Of a DNA stretch of 61,964 nt, positions 19,017-25,848 are shown one piece after another. The DNA is taken from assembly GCA_903884535.1 (NCBI GenBank), contig CAISEZ010000056.1, positions 1 through 61,964 on the forward strand, read 5' to 3'. Made by a program: the position numbers and the translations under genes. This stretch comes from an uncultured Verrucomicrobia subdivision 3 bacterium (GTDB lineage Bacteria; Verrucomicrobiota; Verrucomicrobiia; Limisphaerales; UBA11358). The stretch's first letter is position 1, and each line of letters begins with the position of its first letter. A model generated the notes under the pieces. The model made no database searches and was not told the origin of the DNA. It saw only the letters and a list, made by a program, of their open reading frames with translations.

Positions 19017-22000
19017 GTGACCAAACACATAAGCAAATTGTTTTGGACAATCCTCCTGCTTTGCGCCGGCATGCTGTTCCCGGCACAGGCGGCGCCTCCG
19101 GCCGGCCAGACTTGGAACCTCGTCTGGTCCGATGAATTCACCAACGGGACCACCCTTGACACCAACTTATGGGGCTATGGCTCCACGCCGTGGGGTTCGG
19201 AAAATCAAAGCGCCTGCACCCTGATTCCGCCGGAAGACACCTATGTCGGGGGCGGCAACCTGACCAACCGCTCCCGGCTGGGGCCTTTCACCGGGCTCTC
19301 CGGCACCACCTACGCGTATTCGTCCGGCTGGACGTGGAGCAAAATCTGGCTCGCCTACGGCTACCTGGAGATTCGCGCGCAGTATCCCAACGAACGCGGC
19401 GCCTGGCCCGCCTTTTGGATGCTTAAAAGCGGCTGGCCGCCGGAGATTGACATCGACGAGTATCGGGGGACGCCCAAAAACTACATGACCCACGCGCTTT
19501 ATGACAGCACCAGCACCTGGCATAGTTCCGCCACGGGTGACACCGGCGGGAGCTTCACCGGGTGGCACGTCTACGGTTTGGAATGGGGGCCGGGCTACTT
19601 GAAATACTACATTGATGGCGTGATCCAAAATACCACCACCTTAAGCACGGTTCCTTCCGACCCAATGTATGTCATCTTGAGCAATGGCTCGGATTGCACA
19701 GATTCCGACGGGACCGGTTTTCCAAACTACTTTGTCATAGACTATTTCCGGTGGTATCAGGTTCCCCCCACAAATGTTCCGGTCACACCGACGTCCCTGG
19801 CGGCCACGGGCGGCAGCAACCAGGTCGCCTTAAACTGGCCGGCGATGGATCGGGCCGCCGGCTACAACGTGAAGCGCGCCACCGTCAGCGGCGGGCCTTA
19901 CACCACCATCGCCACCACCACCGGCCTGACTGCGAACCGATACGCCGACACAAACGCGATTAACTTCACCAGTTACTATTATGTCGTTTCAGCTGTAAAT
20001 GCGATTGGCGAGAGCACCAATTCCGGCGAGGCCGGCGCCATGCCCACGCCGCCGCCGATCTCGACCGGCGACCCGGTCACCGCCAGCACCTACCAATCAC
20101 CTAACTATCCGACCAACGGCAATGACGGCATCTTTACGACCCGCTGGACGGCCTCCAGCGGCAATTATCCGCAATGGTGGCGGGTGGATTTGGGTTCGGT
20201 GCAGACCATCCGAAAGGTGGTGATCAACTGGGAAGTCACCTCGGCTTCTCATCAATATACCATTGATGTCAGCAGCAATGATTCGACTTATATCACTGCG
20301 GTGAACAAATCGAGCAACGCGACCGTCGGCAACACCGCCGACACGTTCACCGCCACCGGCCGTTATGTGCGCATCACCGTCACGGGTTCCAGCTCCGGCT
20401 GGGCATCATTATTTGAGTGTCAAGTCTTTGGAGGAACGCCGCCGGGTGCGCCTTCCGGTTTGTCGGCCACGGCGACATCGGCCAACCAGATCAACTTGAG
20501 CTGGACGGCCGGTTCGGGAGCCACCAGTTACAATCTCCAGCGCGCCACCGTCAGCGGCGGGCCTTACACTTCCGTTGCCGGCCCGGCCTCGACCAATTAC
20601 TCCGACACCGGCCTGACCGGCGGCACCACCTATTATTACGCCGTCTCCGCCGTGAATGCCGGCGGCCAAAGCACCAATAGCGCCCAAGCCAGCACCACGA
20701 CCCCGACCGCGCCGCCGGCACCCACCGGCCTGAACACCACGGCGGTTTCCACCAATCAGGTCAACCTTAATTGGACGGCCAGCGGCGGCGCGACCAGCTA
20801 CAACGTCAAGTCCACCACCATTAGTGGCGGTTCTTACACGAACGTGGCAACCGGAGTAACCACCACCGGCTACACCAACACGGGTTTGAATGCCGGCACA
20901 ACGTATTACTACGTCGTCACCGCCGTGAACGCCAATGGCGAAAGCTCCAACAGCACCCAGGCCGTTGCCACGACGATTCCGCCGGCCCCGGCCAGCCTGA
21001 CCGCCACCGTGACCGGCATGCCAGTCATCTTGAATTGGGCGGCAGCCGCCGGGGCGGCCAGCTACAGCGTCAAGCGCGCCCCGGTCAGTGGCGGATCTTA
21101 CACGACCATTGCCACCGGCATCACCACCTTGATCTACACCAACACCGGCCTGCAAAACGGAGCGACCTATTACTATGTCGTTTCCGCCGTGAACACCGCC
21201 GGCGAGAGCGCCAATTCCGCCGAGGCCGGCGCCACGCCGGCCGCCGTTCCGCTCTTGTTGTCCCAAGGCGATCCGGCGACCGCCAGCACCTTCCAGTCGG
21301 GAAACGTGGTGGCCAACGCCAACGACGGCAGTCTTTCGACCCGCTGGACGGCTGCCAGCGGCAGCTACCCACAATGGTGGCGGGTGGATTTGGGTTTGGT
21401 GCAGTCCATAAACGAAGTGATCATCAATTGGGAAAACAGCGCAAACTGGTCGTATAAATATCGGATTGAAGTCAGCAACGATGACACGAATTACACCACG
21501 GCGGTTGACCAGACCGGACGAACGGCCTTCGGCGACAGCACCAATGTGTTTTCTGCGTTTGCCCGCTATGTCCGGGTCACGGTCACGGGCTACTCTGGCA
21601 GCGGCAACGCCTGGGCGTCAATCTATGAATGCCAGGTTTTTGGGGGAATGCCCCCGGCCGCGCCGACGGGCTTGTCCGCAACGGTCGTAAGCAGCAGCCA
21701 AGTCAACCTCTCTTGGACTGCCAGCAGTGGCGCGACCAGCTACAACGTCAAGTGCGCGCCCGTCAGCGGCGGGCCTTACACGAACATGGCCACGGGGGTC
21801 GGCGGCTTGAGCTACACCAACACCGGCCTAGGCGGCGGCACGACCTATTACTACGTTGTTTCCGCCGTGAACGCCGGCGGCGAAGGCGCCTCCTCACCGG
21901 AAGTTTCCGCGCACTTGGTCTCCAGTGTCCCGCCCCAAATCACAACCGGGCTCAATGCCGGCGCACTGGTGATCGCCTGGCCGCCGGGAAACACCGGCTG

Positions 22001-22133
22001 GCGGTTGCAATCCCAGACCAACGGCCTGGGCACCAACTGGACGGATGTGCCGGGCGCCCCGGCCACAAACCAGATGGGCCTCCCGATCAATCCTGCGAGC
22101 GGCGCGGTTTTCTTCCGCTTGATTTATCCATGA
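19017..22133 (+). CDS. GH16 endo-glycanase with extended Fn3/F5/8C tail (tandem copy 2)
   Basis: The protein has about 1038 residues. A GTG at 19017 is chosen because it directly precedes a signal peptide (VTKHISKLFWTILLLCAGML...AQA); earlier in-frame starts would overlap the upstream gene. The GH16 domain (~32-250) carries E143-I-D145-I-D-E148 in WPPEIDIDEYRG and is very similar to copy 1, including near-identical DNA (for example 17444-17550 against 19176-19280). The tail is longer: Fn3, F5/8C, three Fn3 units, a second F5/8C, another Fn3, then a C-terminal ~60-residue module (WRLQSQTNGLGTNWTDV...FFRLIYP) common at the ends of verrucomicrobial secreted proteins. Copy 2 probably arose by tandem duplication followed by module shuffling, and the two are likely co-transcribed from the promoter at the palindrome. 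Confidence 0.9.
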   Translation: MTKHISKLFWTILLLCAGMLFPAQAAPPAGQTWNLVWSDEFTNGTTLDTNLWGYGSTPWGSENQSACTLIPPEDTYVGGGNLTNRSRLGPFTGLSGTTYAYSSGWTWSKIWLAYGYLEIRAQYPNERGAWPAFWMLKSGWPPEIDIDEYRGTPKNYMTHALYDSTSTWHSSATGDTGGSFTGWHVYGLEWGPGYLKYYIDGVIQNTTTLSTVPSDPMYVILSNGSDCTDSDGTGFPNYFVIDYFRWYQVPPTNVPVTPTSLAATGGSNQVALNWPAMDRAAGYNVKRATVSGGPYTTIATTTGLTANRYADTNAINFTSYYYVVSAVNAIGESTNSGEAGAMPTPPPISTGDPVTASTYQSPNYPTNGNDGIFTTRWTASSGNYPQWWRVDLGSVQTIRKVVINWEVTSASHQYTIDVSSNDSTYITAVNKSSNATVGNTADTFTATGRYVRITVTGSSSGWASLFECQVFGGTPPGAPSGLSATATSANQINLSWTAGSGATSYNLQRATVSGGPYTSVAGPASTNYSDTGLTGGTTYYYAVSAVNAGGQSTNSAQASTTTPTAPPAPTGLNTTAVSTNQVNLNWTASGGATSYNVKSTTISGGSYTNVATGVTTTGYTNTGLNAGTTYYYVVTAVNANGESSNSTQAVATTIPPAPASLTATVTGMPVILNWAAAAGAASYSVKRAPVSGGSYTTIATGITTLIYTNTGLQNGATYYYVVSAVNTAGESANSAEAGATPAAVPLLLSQGDPATASTFQSGNVVANANDGSLSTRWTAASGSYPQWWRVDLGLVQSINEVIINWENSANWSYKYRIEVSNDDTNYTTAVDQTGRTAFGDSTNVFSAFARYVRVTVTGYSGSGNAWASIYECQVFGGMPPAAPTGLSATVVSSSQVNLSWTASSGATSYNVKCAPVSGGPYTNMATGVGGLSYTNTGLGGGTTYYYVVSAVNAGGEGASSPEVSAHLVSSVPPQITTGLNAGALVIAWPPGNTGWRLQSQTNGLGTNWTDVPGAPATNQMGLPINPASGAVFFRLIYP

Positions 22134-22183
22134 CCAAACCAACCCTGCCGCCGCCAATTACGTCAACAAACTGACAAACTATC

Positions 22184-23185
22184 ATGAACAAAAATAAAAA
22201 ATGGTCTTTCACACTGGCCGCCGCCGGCGTCCTGCTGGCGGGAAGTTCGGTTTTCGCCGAGCCGAGTTTCCAGCCGGGCGCGCCCTGGCCCGCCACCGAC
22301 GGCGTCCACATTGACGCCCATGGCGGCGCCATACTTTATGAGAACAACACTTATTACTGGTTCGGCGAACTGCAGACCGGAGGTCGCCGCCGGCTGCCCG
22401 CCGTCAGTGTTTATACTTCAACCGACCTCTATCATTGGACCAACGGCGGCGCGGTGTTGACGCGTTCGACGGACACCAACTCGGATTTCCGGGCCGGCTG
22501 CACCGTGGAACGCCCCAAGGTTTTGCACAATCCCAAGACCGGCAAATATGTGATGTGGTTCCATCTGGAGCTCGCGGGCCGCGGTTACAACGCCGCGCGC
22601 GTCGCCGTCGCGGTGAGCGACACCGTCGCCGGCCCCTACCAATACGTCAGCAGCTTCCGGCCCAACGGCAACATGTCGCGCGACATGAACCTGTATCTCG
22701 ACGACGACGGCCAGGCCTACGAAATCTACTCCGCGCGCGACAATTACGACCTGCGCATCTGCCGGTTGAGCGACGATTTTCTGTCCGCCACCACCAATGA
22801 CGTCCTGATCGCCGGCGACCATCGCGAAGGGCCCGCGCCGTTCAAGTATCATGGCCGCTATTACCTCATCACCAGCGCCTGCACCGGCTTCGCGCCGAAC
22901 GCGGCCAACTATTACACGGCGGACAACCTCATGGGCCCGTGGACGGCGCATCCCAATCCCTGCGTCGGGCCGAAGGCCGCAACCACCTTTGACGGCCAGT
23001 CCACCGCCGTGCTGCCCCTGCCCGGCAGACCCGGCGCCTTCATCTTCATGGCCGACCGCTGGATGCCACGCGACCTGAAAAACAGCGGCCACATCTGGCT
23101 GCCCATCCAGATCAAGGACGGCCAACTGACCATCACCTGGCAGGATGAATGGAACCTCGGCTGGTTCGACAAAAATCCGCAGTGA
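22184..23185 (+). CDS. GH43-like exo-galactanase candidate, single domain, secreted
   Basis: A 333-residue protein with a signal peptide (MNKNKKWSFTLAAAGVLLAGSSVFA). It is a single five-bladed propeller related to the one at 15142-17055: DAHGGAILYENNTYYWFGE, VERPKVLHNPKTGKYVMWFH, SRDMNLYLDDDGQAYEIY, REGPAPFKYHGRYYLITS and DGQSTAVLP. As in that protein, the canonical N-terminal base Asp is absent and the Glu/Glu/Gln set of exo-beta-1,3-galactanases is present. It lacks binding modules. It lies 50 bp after the second GH16 gene and 29 bp before the isomerase-like gene, so it is probably in one plus-strand operon with them. Substrate is inferred from the motif pattern and context. Confidence 0.85.
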   Translation: MNKNKKWSFTLAAAGVLLAGSSVFAEPSFQPGAPWPATDGVHIDAHGGAILYENNTYYWFGELQTGGRRRLPAVSVYTSTDLYHWTNGGAVLTRSTDTNSDFRAGCTVERPKVLHNPKTGKYVMWFHLELAGRGYNAARVAVAVSDTVAGPYQYVSSFRPNGNMSRDMNLYLDDDGQAYEIYSARDNYDLRICRLSDDFLSATTNDVLIAGDHREGPAPFKYHGRYYLITSACTGFAPNAANYYTADNLMGPWTAHPNPCVGPKAATTFDGQSTAVLPLPGRPGAFIFMADRWMPRDLKNSGHIWLPIQIKDGQLTITWQDEWNLGWFDKNPQ

Positions 23186-23214
23186 TTCAAATCATCACCT
23201 GACCGGGCGCCCGC

Positions 23215-23997
23215 ATGAAACTGAAAGGCAACATCCGTCATTCCGTCTGCCGCTGGTGTTACGAAAAAATTCCGCTGGAGGAGCTTTGCCGCGCCGGCAA
23301 GGAGATGGGGCTGGTCGCCATTGACCTGCTCCAGCCGGACGAATTTGCGGCCGCCCAGAAACACGGCCTGGCCTGCTCCATGGTGGCCAATCCCACCATT
23401 GACGGCCTCGGCGGAATTACGAAGGCGTGGAACCGGGTCGGGCATCACGACCAGCTTGTTCAGGCCTATGAACAACGCATCCGGGAGACAGCCAACGCAG
23501 GCCACACGCGGCTGATTTGTTTCTCCGGCGACCGCGCCGGCCTGGACGACGAAACCGGGCTGGCGAATTGCGCGGCCGGCCTGAAACGCCTCCTCCCGCT
23601 GGCCGAGAAACATAAGGTCACGCTGTGCATGGAGCTGCTCAACAGCAAACGCACCCACCCGGACTACCAATGCGACCATGTGGCGTGGGGCGTTGAACTG
23701 GTGCGGCGCATCAGCTCCGAACGGTTCAAGCTGCTCTACGACATTTTCCACATGCAGATCATGGACGGCGACGTGTGCGACACCATTCTTGAAAACCATC
23801 CCTGCTTCGGCCACTACCACACCGGCGGCGTGCCGGGACGGCATGAACTGGATGAAACCCAGGAACTGTATTACCCGCGCATCATGCAGGCCATCCTGGC
23901 CACCGGCTACCAGGGCTATGTCGCGCACGAATTCGTCCCGCAATGTCCGGATGCCCTCGCCTCGCTCCGCCAGGCCGTGCAGATTTGTGATGTCTAG
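23215..23997 (+). CDS. Hydroxypyruvate isomerase-like TIM-barrel protein
   Basis: A 260-residue cytoplasmic protein without a signal peptide, of the xylose-isomerase-like TIM-barrel family, closest by eye to hydroxypyruvate isomerase (Hyi). Family marks are the N-terminal NIRHSVCRWCYEKIPLEELC, the metal/catalytic Glu in LCMELLNSKRTHPDY, the metal-site segment KLLYDIFHMQIMDGD, the His of GHYHTGGVPGRHELD and the late Glu in YVAHEFVP. Hyi interconverts hydroxypyruvate and tartronate semialdehyde, but this family also contains sugar epimerases and isomerases. Position at the end of a polysaccharide operon suggests a role in using the released sugar. The ATG at 23215 begins the conserved region directly. 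Confidence 0.85.
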   Translation: MKLKGNIRHSVCRWCYEKIPLEELCRAGKEMGLVAIDLLQPDEFAAAQKHGLACSMVANPTIDGLGGITKAWNRVGHHDQLVQAYEQRIRETANAGHTRLICFSGDRAGLDDETGLANCAAGLKRLLPLAEKHKVTLCMELLNSKRTHPDYQCDHVAWGVELVRRISSERFKLLYDIFHMQIMDGDVCDTILENHPCFGHYHTGGVPGRHELDETQELYYPRIMQAILATGYQGYVAHEFVPQCPDALASLRQAVQICDV

Positions 23998-24110
23998 GCC
24001 GTCGCCGGCAGGCCGGTCCTGACTGGCCAGGACTGCTCCCCGGCTTCAAGACGCCCAATGAAGCCTGCTACTGACCAGTTTGTGGCACTATAAATGTGAA
24101 ACTAAACCGC

Positions 24111-24632
24111 TTATTCAACATCATGCGCATAATCTTGGAGAACGGCACGAAACTCCTTTAGAAAATCTTCGCTGGTTTGCGGAGGATACGACAGACTGAC
24201 CCAAAGGTAAGCGTCACGCTTTGGAGAATATGGTGCCATCAGGAACTGTTTATACTTCTGCTTGTCAATGACCGCACCAAGCGGACCAAGAAGAAGCTGA
24301 CCACTGTATTTGCCCGTCTCAAGATAAATGCTGCATAAAATGCCACCTTGCTTTGGGCCTCGCTGAATCGGATTTTCGTGCTTTTTGCTGGGATCGGCTG
24401 GTGGAAATTCGTAAGTGGTAACTTCATACTCGAAGTGTATGCCGTTTGCTTGGTCATTTGTAGTCGCCACTTTTGGGTAATACTTCAGAAAGAGAATCTC
24501 CATCTTTTTGCACACACTTTCAGGAACCGGGATTGAATGCTGCGAATCTTCGCCATGAGCGACATAGACCGTGACCAGAAACAAACAAATGAAACTGGTC
24601 AGCAACCGTTCCGTCAGACTTGATTTTGTCAT
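24111..24632 (-). CDS. Hypothetical secreted protein (173 aa) in AT-rich insert
   Basis: The function is not recognised. The ATG at 24632 gives a likely signal peptide (MTKSSLTERLLTSFICLFLVTVYVAHG) followed by a ~145-residue soluble domain with mixed alpha/beta character, and no cysteine pairs or catalytic motif stand out. Codon and base use are clearly more AT-rich than in the flanking enzymes. Upstream (24656-24745) lies an attC-like element whose GTTAGGC end faces this gene, so it may be a mobile gene cassette. An open frame continues upstream through the repeat but that extension is not credible. Confidence 0.65.
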   Translation of the reverse strand: MTKSSLTERLLTSFICLFLVTVYVAHGEDSQHSIPVPESVCKKMEILFLKYYPKVATTNDQANGIHFEYEVTTYEFPPADPSKKHENPIQRGPKQGGILCSIYLETGKYSGQLLLGPLGAVIDKQKYKQFLMAPYSPKRDAYLWVSLSYPPQTSEDFLKEFRAVLQDYAHDVE

Positions 24633-24655
24633 ATAAATAAAGTGCGTTGCGAGCG

Positions 24656-24745
24656 GCCTAACGAAAAAAGCTGAGCCACCGCCGACTCGCGACGTGAACC
24701 GCGCCAGCGGCACGGCCAGCGCCAACGGCGGTTCGCTTGTTAGTC
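24656..24745 (-). repeat. attC-like recombination element, copy 1
   Basis: Read on the minus strand this ~90-bp element begins GACTAAC and ends GTTAGGC. The two ends are nearly complementary, and inner segments also pair imperfectly (AAGCGAACCGCCG against CGGCGGTGGCTCAGCTT), as expected for an integron attC site that folds as a single strand. Its right-hand (GTTAGGC) ~60 bp is nearly repeated at 25523-25582. It separates two small AT-rich genes of the same orientation. No integrase gene is in the window, so a stand-alone attC cluster is the working idea. Confidence 0.5.
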
Positions 24746-24761
24746 CGACCAATCAATCTCA

Positions 24762-25049
24762 TCATAAAAATCGCAAAACTACAAATAGCAAAACTGGCAC
24801 GACAACGAAAATGAACGAACTGAAAGCATACTCCCAACCGCTGACAACCAACTGGACGATTGAACCAATCAAAAGCGCCATCAAACAAAAAGCAAAGAAG
24901 ACAACCATGTCATCAAACGTGGCCGCCGTGCCGTGCGGACAAAACGCCCGAAAGATAAAATAGAATGGAACGGCAAGCACCACATACGCCTTGAAAGGAA
25001 ACAAAGCCAAATTAAGCCACTGGTGTCTTGATGATGGGATAATCTTCAT
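24762..25049 (-). CDS. Small membrane protein (95 aa), hypothetical
   Basis: The family is not recognised. The protein is almost entirely hydrophobic, with about three membrane segments (around LALFPFKAYVVLAVPFYFIF, MVVFFAFCLMALLIGSIV and FIFVVVPVLLFVVLRFL). The start at 25049 gives a basic N-terminus (MKIIPSSRHQ). It is AT-rich, lies between two other small genes of the same strand, and ends 16 bp before the attC-like element at 24656-24745, which fits a gene cassette. Confidence 0.6.
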   Translation of the reverse strand: MKIIPSSRHQWLNLALFPFKAYVVLAVPFYFIFRAFCPHGTAATFDDMVVFFAFCLMALLIGSIVQLVVSGWEYAFSSFIFVVVPVLLFVVLRFL

Positions 25050-25114
25050 CGTTTTTATTTCTCAAGAAATGTCTTGGCACTAGTTAATGCTTCTGTTTGC
25101 ATTTTTCTTCAAGT

Positions 25115-25510
25115 TCAATTTCCGTCGTTTTGGTTTGTCGCGTTCAAATGTTGAAAAGCAGCCTCCCTCTTTCGGAAATTATTGGATACAGCCAAAATTC
25201 TATACCCAAAAAAGCCATGGTAGGAAATGCCAAAATGCTGGCCACCATCAAGGCACTGATAGCTAATCTTGCGAACATCTGACAAAACCGCAATATCACT
25301 CGTTGAATTGGTAAATGAAAGCATATCCAAAGAATCTGGATAACGACCATGTGCAGAAAAATAGCTTGCAAGCTTCTCGCCAAGCAACCTCGATGCCGCA
25401 CTCATACGCGATGCTTCGTCCTGCTTTGCAAACTGACAGTAATCCCACGTCAACCATCCGAGCACCAAGACGAATAAGACCGCGATTGTGAGAGTAAATT
25501 TCTTCGACAT
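25115..25510 (-). CDS. Hypothetical protein with N-terminal membrane anchor (131 aa)
   Basis: The family is not recognised. The ATG at 25510 begins MSKKFTLTIAVLFVLVLGWLTW, a single N-terminal membrane anchor or uncleaved signal, followed by a soluble domain containing LASYFSAHGRYPDSLDML, a phrase reminiscent of pseudopilin-like or secreted PVC proteins where a small domain follows the anchor. It is AT-rich like its two neighbours. The second attC-like repeat lies 12 bp upstream of the start, and a longer upstream extension of the frame runs through that repeat and is rejected. Confidence 0.6.
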   Translation of the reverse strand: MSKKFTLTIAVLFVLVLGWLTWDYCQFAKQDEASRMSAASRLLGEKLASYFSAHGRYPDSLDMLSFTNSTSDIAVLSDVRKISYQCLDGGQHFGISYHGFFGYRILAVSNNFRKREAAFQHLNATNQNDGN

Positions 25511-25522
25511 ACGCTCAATACT

Positions 25523-25582
25523 GCCTAACGTAGAAAGCTGAGCCATGCCTTCTTCGCGACGTGAACCGCGCCAGCGGCACGG
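25523..25582 (-). repeat. attC-like recombination element, copy 2 (partial)
   Basis: This ~60-bp stretch is nearly identical to the right half of the element at 24656-24745: on the minus strand it shares CCGTGCCGCTGGCGCGG, then TTCACGTCGCGA, then GGCTCAGCTTT and the terminal CGTTAGGC. The matching other half is not found, since sequence beyond 25583 is unrelated, so the site looks truncated. It lies just upstream of the 131-residue gene in the same orientation as copy 1 relative to its gene. Confidence 0.5.
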
Positions 25583-25726
25583 ACAATCCCCTTTCCGCTG
25601 GAAAGTCCGCCGGTTGCCCAAAGTGTGGCCATGGCTTCAAACTTAATTCCCGGGTTGCGGTTGTCGAGATTTTATTTGGGGCGGGCAACGGGCCGGCCGG
25701 TTTGGGCAAAAGCCGTGGCCGCATTT

Positions 25727-25742
25727 ATACCCGAACGGGTGA
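25727..25742 (+). promoter_or_regulatory. Palindromic operator, copy 4 (degenerate)
   Basis: ATACCCGAACGGGTGA on the plus strand: the ACCCGAACGGGT core is identical to the other three copies, while the outermost bases differ. It lies 106 bp upstream of the GH2 start (25849). The following ATGGCnGGnTTnGC is shared with copy 2, which supports a common origin or a longer site. Confidence 0.6.
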
Positions 25743-25848
25743 TGGCAGGCTTCGCAACGAAATGCTTAACATAAAACAATTCTTTGCATGTAAACGGCGG
25801 CGGAACCGCTGGCGTCTGGCGGCGGAAAAACATATCATCCAAAATAAC

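Noticed and set aside
24000..24060. Inverted repeat GTCCTG/CAGGAC after the isomerase-like gene as terminator
   Set aside because: Short stem and no U-run; it could be a weak hairpin only.
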